Assembly: GCA_020137815.1 (NCBI GenBank)
Contig: CM035362.1
Span: 584,605 to 648,604 of the forward strand
Length of the DNA: 64,000 nucleotides
Direction of reading: 5' to 3'
Origin: Hormiphora californensis
Lineage: Eukaryota > Ctenophora > Tentaculata > Cydippida > Pleurobrachiidae
In this document: in pieces, positions 55,889 through 64,000 of the stretch
Numbering within the stretch: the first letter of the stretch is position 1
Layout of the letters: each line of letters starts with the position of its first letter
Made by a program: the position numbers and the translations under genes
The notes under the pieces: generated by a model
What the model was told of the DNA's origin: nothing
What the model saw: the letters and a program-made list of their open reading frames with translations, nothing else
Databases searched by the model: none

Positions 55889-58800
55889 CTCTCCCTCTCT
55901 CTCCCCTCTCCCTCTCTCCTCTCCCTCTCCAACTAACCCCTCCCTCTCCTTAGTTCGCTCAACATACGAGACTCTCTTTGTACCTTCGACAGTATTCTCA
56001 TATCTCTGAACAACTACACCCGGAGTTTCGATATCAACTGCACCAAGATCTTTAAGTGGTGCCACTTTGTCGTTCCAGATCTTAGTTTTGGGAAACGGGC
56101 TCTCAGGTAAACTAATTAACTAACTAATTAACTAATTAAGTACATAAATAATTAGTTAAGTAATTAATGGCGGTTCTTTTGTCGTGATATAGATTGATCA
56201 TCGTACTTGGCAACTACAAAGCCCACCCATATCCCTAGCTTTCGGCTGAACTAATATACCAGGCTTTTAGTGTATCTCCAGCTATTTGTGTGGTACACAC
56301 TTCCCTTTAACTGGTACACACTTCCCTTTAACTGGTACTGCACACTTCATCTTAATTCTATTGAGGATGCTGTAGGAGAGCAGTAGAGCACGTACATTGT
56401 ACCATCTCCCTAGTTGTTTTGTTGGTTTCCTAACAGTGCTGCTGCTTTCACTTGAAACTAACAGTGATACTGAACTCTGTGTTTCTCACATGTTGTTGGT
56501 TTACTAACGGTGATTTATGTTGTTCACAGTGCGACTCGCAGTCGACTTACTTCTTTCCCACAGTGCTACCATGGAAACGAGGGAACAGTGGATGTTGCTC
56601 TGTTTGGAGATGTACCTGGAGGCCAGTGTTTACAAAAGGGAACTTGTTATTAAGAAACTAGGTTTCGTTTATAATGAGCTGGCGAGTTACAATTTAAATC
56701 TCATCGCTCTTGAGGAAAATATCGAGGTAGGTAACCATGGTAACCATTGTGACAGGTGTAGGTGTTGGTAACCATGTCAACCATCGTGGCAGGTATTGAG
56801 GTAACCATGGTAACCATTGTTACAGGTGTAGATAATCAATAAAATGTCTCTATATTATTTCAGGAGGGAGTAGCTAAGAAGTTGTTAAAACAGAGTTACC
56901 AACATTATAAGTCTGCTCTGGCACATTTTGTTGAGTGTGCGGATATCCACAATATAGCACTGATCTACAGCAACCTTGGAAAAGTAATGCGACTCTCAGG
57001 TTGGTCGTCGTCATGGAGATAACTATAACTTTGTAACTCTATAACTATCCAACATATAACATCTTAGTAACTCTATATGTAACTCTATAACTATCCAATT
57101 TTTTTTATGAAAGAATACATTAACATCTTAGCCGAAAGTTCATTTTTATTTACTCAAGTTTGGGGAGTCTCTCATATTTTCAATTAGTGAAAAAACTAAA
57201 GCTGTAACTTACTCTTGGGCTAAGAATATATTCTTGATAAATGGAGACTCGCTGAATTAAGAATTTTCGATGCATTACATCACCCTCAGTTGCTAAAAGT
57301 TTTTTATATTTCTAATATATTCTAGCCACGAATGATGATTTAATACATCGAAAATTCTAGATTCAACAATATTAATCAGCGAGTCGAACAAACACATGAA
57401 CTGAGCTACTCATAACTGTATTACAGGCCAGCTCCAAGCCAAGTTCTTCTATCACAGCACTGAGGTTAGGGGAGCACTGCTGTTTGAGGAGAAGGAGTTT
57501 TATAACGAGGCTATCAACTACTACAACTGAAGCACTAGGTATAGTTACCATGGTTACCATCATGGTTACAATGGCTACCAGTGTTATCTAGGTTACCATA
57601 TGTTAACAGTTTACATTCTCAGGAACTTTAAAGAAGCCGAGTGTTCAGAAGGATATATGGTATGCTGTGTCTAATGAACTAAGTGGGGTATATTTTACCA
57701 TGGCCAATATAATGCAGGTAAGGGAGTAATAAATCCGGCAGAATACTATTTTTAGTTAGTGAATAATATAGGATTATATGGACTTCTGGAGAAAAGTTTT
57801 CACTTCTCAACACAAGTTTGACCACCCTCCCACCCTCCATTCATCACTTGATCCACTCATCCCTACACTCATCCTGCAGCTAGTACCCATGATTCTCATT
57901 CAGGAGTATAACAACTCGACTGTTAACTGTGAAGAAGTTGTAAGAGAGGTGACCAACTTATACAACAAGAGTCTTACCATCAGCCAGGTACGATACATGA
58001 CTCTATTTTCCCCCCTTTTTCTCAATCATTTTGTCTTTTTTCTTTTTGTTCTCTTTTTATTCAATCATGATTATAATGAACTATATTTTTCTCGGTCGGT
58101 TCAAGACTAGAACTTCTAGTTTTGACAGGACTCCATTCCTAAATACCCCCCCCCCTCCCAATAACGGTGGGCGGACTCTAGTGCTAACGGACTCTTTATC
58201 TAAGTCCAAGGCGGACTCTATATCTAAAAACGGACTCTTTATCTACAGTTAGATTTTGAAAAAAGTTTAGATAAAGAGTCCTCCCTGTGTAGACTTTTTA
58301 GATAAAGAGTCCGCCCTGTGTAGAATTTTTAGATATAGAGTCCTCTAGTACATTTTGGCGCCAAATCCTCCAACCCGGACTCTATGTCTAAAATCCTAAC
58401 CCAACCCAAAACCTAACCCTAACACTACCCTAACCCTAACCTCGAACCCAAATAACGGCCCTAACACTTCTAAATTAGTATAGGGGTAGAGCAAACTCTC
58501 GTTTCCGGCCTAACGGCCGAAATCTCGAGTTCGCGGCGAAAGGCGGACTCTATATCTAATTTAGATTTATGTAGATATAGAGTCCACTTTGTTTAGACTT
58601 TTTAGATAAAGAGTCCGCCCTGTGTAGACTTTTTAGATAAAGAGTCCTCCTAGAGTTTAGACTTATTTGGAGTCTTTATCTAAATCTAAATTTAGATATA
58701 GAGTCCACTGTAGACTTAGAGTGTAGCACTAGAGTCCGCACACCCCCCAATAACACCCACACCATTGTGCAGGGTCTAGTAAGGGAGGGGTTTGCTGGTG

Positions 58801-59805
58801 CTACAGGACGGACTGGCTCCACTCACCACCGGCTCGCCTCCCTCTACCACCAACAGTCCCGCAACCTGGAACCTGGAGACAGGAAACGGAAGAGGCTGTA
58901 CGATTTGGCAGAGGGAAACTATCGAAAAGCAATATCTTACTTCCGGACAGAAGGTAAAAAGTTCAAAAACCATCTTGCCTTGCTCCACCTTGTCTCACAA
59001 AGGGTTTGAACAAAAACTACCTTTTATCCCATCTTTGTACCTTTTTACCGCGGCTATTCTTGTTTCTAAGTTTCCTATTTCATCTCGTATTTCTGCATCT
59101 AATTTCACTGGGCCTCTTTCCGAGATAAAAACATATTTTAGTGGCTTTGGTCCATTTTGCAATTGCTTTATCTCTCTCTCTCTCTCTCTCTCTCTGTATA
59201 ACTCTCTCCTACCTTCTCATTTAGTCCATCTCTTGTTATTGTCAAATGTGGAAATTGGATTGAACCTCCTCATGTGGGGAGAAACAAAAAACAAATGAAA
59301 TTAATCTTTCTGTGAAGATACCCCACTCAATTTGCCTCGCTCGACTCTGTCTCACCTGTTTGAACAACTCAATGCCACTCGATGTATATTTTCAGGTTTT
59401 GAACTGGAGATGTGTCAAAGTGTAATGGAGTGTGTTGGATTGCTGCAATACCTCTCCACCCAACCTCATTCTGCCCTTGCCTCCTGCCTCTCTCTCCTCA
59501 CCTCCTTGCCACCCTACATCACTGCTAATCACGATCTAAGGTGTTCTCACCAAGACAATTGCACAGAACCAGCCGAGAAAAAGATGTTAAATTTGATGAA
59601 GGAGCAGACTCTCTCTGTACTGAAAAGCATTGTCGTACAGTGTAAACAGAGTCGCGGTGTGGATGGGTTTGTGGATGGGAGAGATTCCAAAAGATTGTAC
59701 GCTCTAGCCCTCCGTGGTTTTCAAGATTTTGGGACATTATCCTCTAGTCATGAGATGGTGAGGGTGGTGTGTAGTGTACTGGATAACATTACTGACACAA
59801 CCTAA
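47627..59805 (+). CDS. EDRF1: EDRF1 (erythroid differentiation-related factor 1 family)
   Basis: Exons: 47627-47930, 50006-50117, 50287-50443 (start uncertain), 50713-50774, 51103-51253, 51478-51575, 51728-51894, 52760-52889, 53037-53140, 53220-53542, 53772-53876, 54143-54252, 54380-54531, 54659-54765, 54968-55043, 55161-55257, 55954-56106, 56564-56726, 56864-56999, 57427-57538, 57623-57717, 57880-57987, 58773-58953 and 59396-59805. Family hallmarks in order: TDLKIPPENWLRG, VHRIGRTLLLDEFPIER, WEFEDIQMLLGNNLPIFGGG, CWLDNLICNVPELAMCW, KEGHTYWLYRAKG, DIVKLYDLSSIC, then TPR-like helical repeats and THHRLASLYHQ. Vertebrate EDRF1 is a large nuclear/cytosolic protein linked to globin expression; its biochemical role is poorly known. 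Oddities: exon 10 ends in six in-frame copies of a donor-containing 45-bp unit. Exon 20 stops at NYYN-TGA, but skipping one base gives YYTEALG, which joins exon 21 (TLKKPSVQKDIWYAVSNELSGVYFTMA) in phase. The last exon stops at TAA 59803. An open continuation in another frame (59796-60038) resembles the family C-terminus. Confidence 0.88.
47955..48714. mobile_element. 760-bp inverted-repeat element in EDRF1 intron 1
   Basis: TAACGGGTGATAACTAAAAG at the left is mirrored at the right up to 48714. The arms extend ~180 bases (including GAATCGGAATA and CATCATTTCC). It splits a GGGAGAGAGGTAAGAA tandem array. Confidence 0.83.
48715..48915. repeat. Tandem repeat of a splice-donor-like unit in EDRF1 intron 1
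   Basis: About ten imperfect copies of GGGGAGAGAGGTAAGAA. The exon 1 donor itself (47921-47937) has the same sequence, so the array looks like amplified exon-intron boundary. Each copy is a potential decoy 5' splice site (AG|GTAAGA). Confidence 0.75.
49048..49910. mobile_element. 863-bp MITE with CAGTCGGACCCCG ends and TA duplication (Tc1/mariner or pogo type)
   Basis: The CAGTCGGACCCCGATTTAGT left end and its complement at the right are flanked by TA on both sides (49046-49047, 49911-49912). Subterminal CCACTAAATCGGGGTG repeats occur at both ends. TA target and these tips fit the Tc1/mariner/pogo group; no transposase is present. Confidence 0.82.
51895..52522. repeat. EDRF1 intron: small palindromes and (CT)n
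   Basis: AAGTTTTCACAGTGCACCG with CGGTGGTCTAAC.. is mirrored at 52010-52075. A TTAATTAATTG palindrome lies at about 51930-51975, and (CT)n at 52318-52391. Confidence 0.7.
52523..52704 (+). other. Row of five stem-loops with a common TCG/CTC internal loop
   Basis: Consecutive hairpins: 52523-52554 (arms ACTTTTAGGCC/GGCCCAAAAGT), 52557-52588 (AACTACAGAGC/GCTCAGTAGTT), 52591-52623 (ACTTAGCGTGCC/GGCAGCTAAGT), about 52630-52660 (weak outer stem ACC/GGT), and about 52668-52704 (TTTAGAACAC/GTGCACTAAA). Outer stems differ in sequence yet pair. Each is interrupted by TCG on the 5' side and CTC on the 3' side, closing on CAGG in the first three and on a small inner stem (ACC-TGTC-GGT, GCC-TTC-GGC) in the last two. 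It lies in an EDRF1 intron, 55 bases before exon 8. The strand of any RNA is not known. Confidence 0.6.
53276..53545 (+). repeat. 45-bp coding tandem, 6 copies, each containing a splice donor
   Basis: Six head-to-tail copies of a unit encoding MNPFSTPVALLCFK plus GTA. The exon 10 reading frame stays open through all. Each unit ends AAG|GTAATG, except the last, AAG|GTGAGC, which is the best donor. Use of the first donor (exon end 53317) gives the normal family sequence; use of the last adds 75 residues. Confidence 0.92.
55552..55686. mobile_element. 135-bp MITE related to the 49048 element
   Basis: CAGTCGGACCCCAATTTACC and GGTAAATCAGGGTCCGACTG are inverted ends. The left is flanked by TA and the right by TTA. 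It is a short member of the same CAGTCGGACC family. Confidence 0.75.
55820..55885. repeat. (CT)n microsatellite forming an acceptor polypyrimidine tract
   Basis: The CT tract and following CTCCCTCTCC sequence lead to the acceptor of EDRF1 exon 17 at 55953. A GTAGCAACTTG repeat pair precedes it (55725-55805). Confidence 0.85.
58170..58745. repeat. GAGTCC repeat cluster with telomere-like CCCTAA stretch
   Basis: Repeats of GCGGACTCTATATCTAA and TAGATAAAGAGTCC in both orientations, as at 27240-27465. In the middle (58385-58445) CCTAACCC/CCCTAACCCTAAC runs resemble degenerate TTAGGG telomere repeats. It lies in an EDRF1 intron. Confidence 0.72.
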
Positions 59806-60038
59806 CACTTAACAGTGACAGAGTATATGCAAGGATGACTGTAACATGCAACTGTATTAGCATCAGGATCAGGAAGACTGTAACTAAATGTCAACAATCT
59901 GTACTGCTTCTTACCATCATGAAAAACATCCTAGAATACAGAGGTTTGGTGTCTGAAATGGAACAACTGTGTTACAAAGTAACTAATTTGTTGTTCGAAC
60001 AATTGGCACACACTAGTAGTAGTAGTAAGGCACATTAA
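59796..60038 (+). CDS. Probable C-terminal continuation of EDRF1 in a shifted frame
   Basis: Open from 59796 to TAA at 60036-60038, reading LTLNSDRVYARMTVTC, then KCQQSVLLLTIMKNILEYRG and LLFEQLAHTSSSS. A helical stretch ending in a QLA-x-SSS tail is the pattern expected at the end of EDRF1. No donor/acceptor pair in matching phase joins it to the last called exon, and a one-base shift near 59796 would. It could instead be 3' UTR. Confidence 0.45.
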   Translation, partial: HNLTLNSDRVYARMTVTCNCISIRIRKTVTKCQQSVLLLTIMKNILEYRGLVSEMEQLCYKVTNLLFEQLAHTSSSSKAH

Positions 60039-60095
60039 ATACACACTGTCCCAAGAGGAGAGTTGTTTCTAAGAGTAGATAACTTGTCTCTCAGC

Positions 60096-60169
60096 GGCTC
60101 CATGGCTTAGTTGGTTAAAGCGCCTGTCTAGTAAACAGGAGATCCCGAGTTCGAATCTCGGTGGAGCCT
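60096..60169 (+). tRNA. tRNA-Thr (anticodon AGT)
   Basis: Full cloverleaf: acceptor GGCTCCA/TGGAGCC, D arm with A box TGGCTTAGTTGG, anticodon stem CCTGT/ACAGG with loop CTAGTAA (anticodon AGT), T arm CCGAG/CTCGG with B box GTTCGAATC, and discriminator T. A T-run (TTTTTGTTTTT) follows as the Pol III terminator. No intron. Confidence 0.96.
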
Positions 60170-60412
60170 TTTTGTTTTTAAAATCCATCACACTAAACTT
60201 TTATTTATAAATTCTTTTGTCAAGCAATTTTCTTATAATTTATGATTTGTTAATGTTTACTTAATCTCATTTACCCAATTGCCCAGTACCATACTGATAG
60301 CTGCTATCTCGGCAAATGGTGCCTTACTCGACCCTGTCTCACCTTGCCAGAAATGGGTTTGAACAAAACAAGTTTTACCACACCCCGGGTTTGAAGAAAA
60401 CAACGACCCCAG

Positions 60413-60590
60413 CCCTTCAGTTTTTAACCCACCGATCCCTTCAGTTTTTAACCCACCGATCCCTTCAGTTTTTAACCCACCGATCCCTTCAGTTTTTAAC
60501 CCACCGATCCCTTCAGTTTTTAACCCACTGATCCCTTCAGTTTTTAACCCACCGATCCCTTCAGTTTTTAACCCACTGATCCCTTCTTAG
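60413..60590. repeat. 24-bp tandem repeat directly upstream of SERP
   Basis: About seven copies of a unit CCCTTCAGTTTTTAACCCAC plus CGAT, with CTGAT variants in copies 5 and 7. The array stops a few bases before the SERP ATG and so must be in its 5' UTR or core promoter. Confidence 0.9.
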
Positions 60591-60594
60591 TAGT

Positions 60595-63500
60595 ATGGCT
60601 GCCCATCAGAGAATTCGAGCAGCAAATGCCAAGCACAGCGCTAAGATAACAACTAGAGGCGTGAAGCAGAATGAAGTAAGTAAACCATGCAGAACCTGAC
60701 CTGTCTAAATATTATGTGACTCAAAGAAAAAAGGGACCCGATTTTATGTGTTAGGATCCGGAGATTGTATTAATCATGAACCTTTTTTTTCAGAAATCAG
60801 AAAAGTCCCCGGTTGGTCCTTGGATGTTGGCACTTTTTATATTTCTCGTTGTCGGCTCAGGTACGTACTTTCATAATATGTAACACATATTTTTTTTAAT
60901 AATACATCATTAAAGAAGCGTGGGCACTTTCTAGGCTCAAAAGTTTCAAGAAACAAACGGATTCCAAGGCCAGAAATCAGCTCTGATTCAAGCGTTAATC
61001 CTTGCTAAATGGTCCTTTATATCCTCGGCTAGTCGCTGGAGACTTACCAAGTCGACTGTAGCAAAAATATGAATCTCCCCTTCAAACAAACACGGTGGCT
61101 TATGGGGCTGTGGCATCCTCAATAAATAGTTTTACATTGTAGTTAATGAAAGTTTGAAATCGTTACCTTCGACACTCGATGATAAATACGCCAGGTCTAC
61201 CCTTAAGGGTAGATTTGTTTTGGGACCAGGCGTAAAATACAGGTACCACGCCCACACGGAAATAACCATGTTCCACCCCAGGCAGCGCTTACCAGTATTG
61301 TTTAGGTGGTGAAGGAGTTAGCTTGTTGCAATTTCCCCAGGCATTTATCCCCTAGATAATCAAGAAAGCAAATACACAACAGCCCGCCAAAAGCTTTCTT
61401 AAATAGTTAAATGAACTATGAACGTTTGTAGACTGGCGCGTTATGAAGTTGGCTGTTCCCAGCGCGAGCTGGGGACAGCCAACTGGAGTTTAATCGCCCG
61501 GCAGGGCGATTAAACTGGTTTAAATCCCGACGCCGATCCCGAGGCGCCAGCCGAGGGTGAGGTGGAGGTGATTTAAACCTATAACGCGATAGGCTAACAA
61601 ACGTTCATAGTTTATGAAACCCGATAGTAATTACACACAAATAAAAGACACAACACAAGGTAAAACACACAAGAAGTACTGGGAAATAGTCAACAGACGT
61701 CCCCAAACTGTGTGTAGACTAACTGGCACCTAGTTGCAACTGTTCCTAACATATTTGAGTAAGAGAGAGAGAAAGATTGGGGCCAATACACACAGTGAGA
61801 GATATTGAACAGTAAAACAGTAAAAGAGGGAATGAGAGAGAGAAAGATAGGAATGCGATTCTTTTGACTTTTTATGAGAGAGATAACATTGAAAAGTGTT
61901 GCAGACATGTTTCCCCTCTCTCTTGTTGACGGAACTGTGTGTTTACACATATTTTTATTACTTGGAATTTTACACGCCTGTTAGGGTGCTCCAAACGCCC
62001 CATGATTTTTAAAATTTTCGATTCAAGAGCTGATCTTTTGTCCAAGTGTGACAAATGACCTCAAATGAAAAAGTACAAAATTTTTTCCCTGCCCGGGTGA
62101 TTGCCGAAGGCAATCACCCGGGATGATGTTTTTAGCACGCACGTGCTAAAAAGATCATTCAGGGTTTAGAAATCAGCAGATTGTGTAGTTAACTAAAATG
62201 TCCGTCCGTCCGTCTGTCCACCGTTACACATAGCAACAAAGTCTGCTCCTTCATAAATCTTTCAACTCACACTTTGTTGATGCAACAAAGGAAATGATTA
62301 ACACACATTGTGGCGCGCAATTACTCACTCGTATCACTTCCTATGTTCACCTGAAATCACTTTGGGTACCCTACAGCCATACCATGACGTGGTAGCAAGT
62401 CTTCCAAGCAAGAAACTACTATCACACAATAATTGCAAATGACTGGTGTTAAGATTACTGAGGGTAAAGGTGAAGCGCTTGGTCACCAACTAGGGTCTCC
62501 TAAGCAACTGTCTTGGTTATCATAGCAACTGCCTTGGTTACCATAGCAACCACCCTGGTTACCATAGCAACTAACATCGTATCAGCCAAAAATTGCTCTT
62601 AGAGTGCAAAATTCATCGGAAAATCTGAATTTGAAGCTTAGTCATCAATTTTACACCCATCTGGGGCAGGGAAACACCGCATTATGAATACATAATGCAA
62701 TAATTCTTGTTTTGAAATCGGACTTAATTTGGACTAATCGCATAATTAATTATGATTTTACCTGTTGCGCAAGCAAAATGACCGTTTAAGTGACTTCCGG
62801 GAAGTTTTGGCGTTTTTCTTCAACAGTATCCGATCCGGAATGGCCATGTTTATATATGACTTATGAGGCAACATATGGTCTAAAATGCTTAGTTTTGGAG
62901 TTATGGGCGAATTAGTGAATTATGACGTCACACGTGTGGGTTTGCTGATTGGGGCTAATTGGGTGGACCAAATTGATTTTTGACAAAAGGATCCGCTCCA
63001 AAATGACCATGTTTATATATGACTTGTGAAGCAACATATGGTCTAAAATGCTTAGTTTTGGCGCTACGGGCGATTTTATGCCCGGTAAGCTACATGTCAC
63101 GTGACTAAGTTATCTAACAAAAAATCGCTCCTAGCTCCAAAACTAAGCATTTTAGACCATATGTTGCTGCATAAGTCGTATATAAACATGGCCATTCCGG
63201 ATCGGATACTGTTGAAGAAAAACGCCAAAACTTCCCGGAAGTCACTTAAACGGTCATCTTGCTCGCGCAACAGGTAAAATCATAATTAATTATGCGATTA
63301 GTCCAAATTAAGTCCGATTTCAAAAAAATTTTGTACTTTTTCATTTGAGGTCATTTATCACACTTGGACAAAAGATCAGCTAATTTAAAAATTTTCGGGG
63401 CGTTTGGAGCACCCTAACGCCTGTTATTCAAATCAAGAGAAACGCGAGAAAAAGGGAACTGGACTGTTAAAACGCGAGCAGGGTGTTAAATCCCCCAGCT

Positions 63501-63966
63501 AGCAGTTATCATGAGCGCGCAAAATATTCAGACGACTGTTAAATCAGCTATCGGGTTTCATATTGTTTTGAAAGTTTCTAAGTCTCTTCTTGTGAATTGT
63601 GAAACATAAGCGTAGGGCGCGGGTACGATTTTGTACCGATAGCCGCGCAGTCGCCCCGCGCCCTCTATTGTGTACAATGTACTGTGTATTGTATTGTGTG
63701 AAGTTGGGGGGTCTGAAGCTGTCCGCCCCCTTTTGGGTTATAACAAGTCATAGCTCCACCCCTGATAAGATAGACTTCAAGTTTGGAGGTTAGGAAGAAA
63801 ATATCGAGTTCTTCCTAATCTCAAAATTTGAAGTTCAACTATGACGGGGCTAATAAACAGTTATTCTAAGACTTGCTAACACACTTTCATTTCAGCGGTA
63901 GTTCCAGCTCGCTCAAGCTGTCCTCTCTGCTGCCAAGTAGACCTCTTCAGCCCTGAGATTCCTTGA
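60595..63966 (+). CDS. SERP/RAMP4, stress-associated ER membrane protein (Sec61 accessory), last exon frame-shifted
   Basis: Exons 60595-60675 (MAAHQRIRAANAKHSAKI), 60794-60860 (KSEKSPVGPWMLALFIFLVV) and 63896-end. The cytosolic basic N-terminus, S.VGPW and the single tail-anchor helix match RAMP4, which binds the Sec61 translocon and protects newly made membrane proteins during ER stress. The usual family length is ~65 residues. Exon 3 in the spliced phase reads AVVPARSSCPLCC and stops at 63964-63966. One base later, another frame reads FQLAQAVLSAAK then TAG (63938-63940), which corresponds to the normal FQ-x-x-Q end. An extra base (G at about 63901) in the sequence would explain this. A real C-terminal change is possible but less likely. 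Confidence 0.85.
61414..61612. mobile_element. Palindromic element with three abutting hairpins
   Basis: The outer arms AACTATGAACGTTTGT are mirrored at 61597-61612. Inside, three consecutive hairpins follow with little or no spacing: 61447-61484 (AGTTGGCTG.../...CAGCCAACT), 61487-61516 (AGTTTAATCGCCC/GGGCGATTAAACT), and 61517-61579 (GGTTTAAATC/GATTTAAACC). The fold would be a multibranched cruciform. Confidence 0.75.
62092..62152. repeat. Paired hairpins, second copy
   Basis: CCCGGGTGATTGCC pairs with GGCAATCACCCGGG around GAA, followed by TTTAGCACG/CGTGCTAAA. The order is reversed relative to 46136-46194, but the companions (AAAGATCATTCAGGG, GTTAACTAAAATGTCCGTCC) are shared. Confidence 0.8.
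62711..63323. mobile_element. 610-bp foldback element nested in the SERP intron
   Basis: TTTGAAATCGGACTTAATTT at the left is mirrored to 63323. The arms (~180 bases) include CATAATTAATTATG, GACTTCCGGGAAGTTTTGG and CATATGGTCTAAAATGC. A further internal copy of the last segment (62995-63065) repeats directly. Confidence 0.85.
63424..63895. other. 3' part of the SERP intron
   Basis: CTATCGGGTTTCAT at 63548-63561 mirrors ATGAAACCCGATAG at 61614-61627, so an outer inverted repeat may enclose the whole nested cluster. No exon or RNA gene is seen until the acceptor at 63894-63895. Confidence 0.5.
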
Positions 63967-64000
63967 TGTTTCTATTCCTATTTGATCTTCATCCCTGATT

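Larger units (their letters stand above)
54253..57620. repeat. GGTAACCATGG-type repeats scattered over EDRF1 introns
   Basis: Clusters of GGTAACCA/TGGTTACC occur at 54262-54335, 54766-54825, 55305-55360, 56727-56825 and 57540-57600, most often beginning at or soon after an exon donor. Several form palindromes such as GGTAACCATGGTAACC. Similar words recur at 62510-62575 in the SERP intron. Confidence 0.7.
61981..63417. mobile_element. 1.44-kb nested inverted-repeat element with 6-bp duplication
   Basis: TTAGGGTGCTCCAAACGCCC at the left is mirrored at 63398-63417, with arms ~95 bases. Both ends are followed outward by CGCCTG (61975-61980 and 63418-63423), a likely target duplication. Two other elements are nested inside (62085-62720 and 62711-63323). 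Confidence 0.82.

Noticed and set aside
58395-58445. A true chromosome end
   Set aside because: The CCCTAA-like run is short and degenerate and lies within an intron of a continuous gene.

Overview
This is eukaryotic DNA from an animal, and my best guess is a sponge or another early-branching metazoan. The evidence is compact protein-coding genes with many small GT-AG introns (often 40-150 bases), a eukaryotic tRNA-Thr, and animal gene families: a WASP-interacting protein, a BTB-BACK-Kelch protein, LDL-receptor-class-A GPCRs, EDRF1 and the ER protein SERP/RAMP4. The clade is an inference; no rRNA or mitochondrial marker is present.

Layout. 1-1167: last exons of an unrecognised coiled-coil gene (+). 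1168-8260: repeat-rich DNA with a 47-bp tandem, a ~175-bp tandem, the 3' end of a LINE, and a three-stage satellite (6-mer, then two 10-mers; 4512-6440), then foldback elements. 8268-16785: a WIPF-like gene (+) with six WH2-type repeats and a C-terminal WASP-binding segment. 16994-17294: a hAT-type MITE with an 8-bp target duplication. 18328-23833 (-): a kelch-like gene holding a tandemly duplicated, apparently mutually exclusive exon and a missing part of one kelch blade next to a (TCTG)n array. 23834-27480: microsatellites and a very odd homopolymer block. 27480-44645: a tandem segmental duplication carrying two LDLa-GPCR genes (34788-38272 and 40311-43890); the first copy has about 6 kb of tetranucleotide arrays and foldback elements in its upstream region. 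44642-47530: nested inverted-repeat elements. 47627-59805 (probably to 60038): EDRF1 (+), about 24 exons, whose introns carry amplified splice-donor-like and X-box-like sequences. 60096-60169: tRNA-Thr(AGT). 60595 to the right end: SERP/RAMP4 (+), three exons, with a large intron filled by nested palindromic elements.

The genes do not form one pathway. They are housekeeping or signalling genes: actin assembly (WIPF), cullin-3 adaptor (kelch-like), 7TM receptors, a nuclear TPR-like factor (EDRF1) and ER translocon protection (SERP). What stands out is the amount of palindromic DNA, the tandem repeats that begin at or include exon-intron donors, and a series of single-base frame disruptions in otherwise conserved exons. 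The frame disruptions, together with the homopolymer block, suggest residual long-read assembly errors. The least explained signals are five consecutive stem-loops in a EDRF1 intron with a shared TCG/CTC internal loop (52523-52704) and a cluster of abutting hairpins in the SERP intron (61414-61612).
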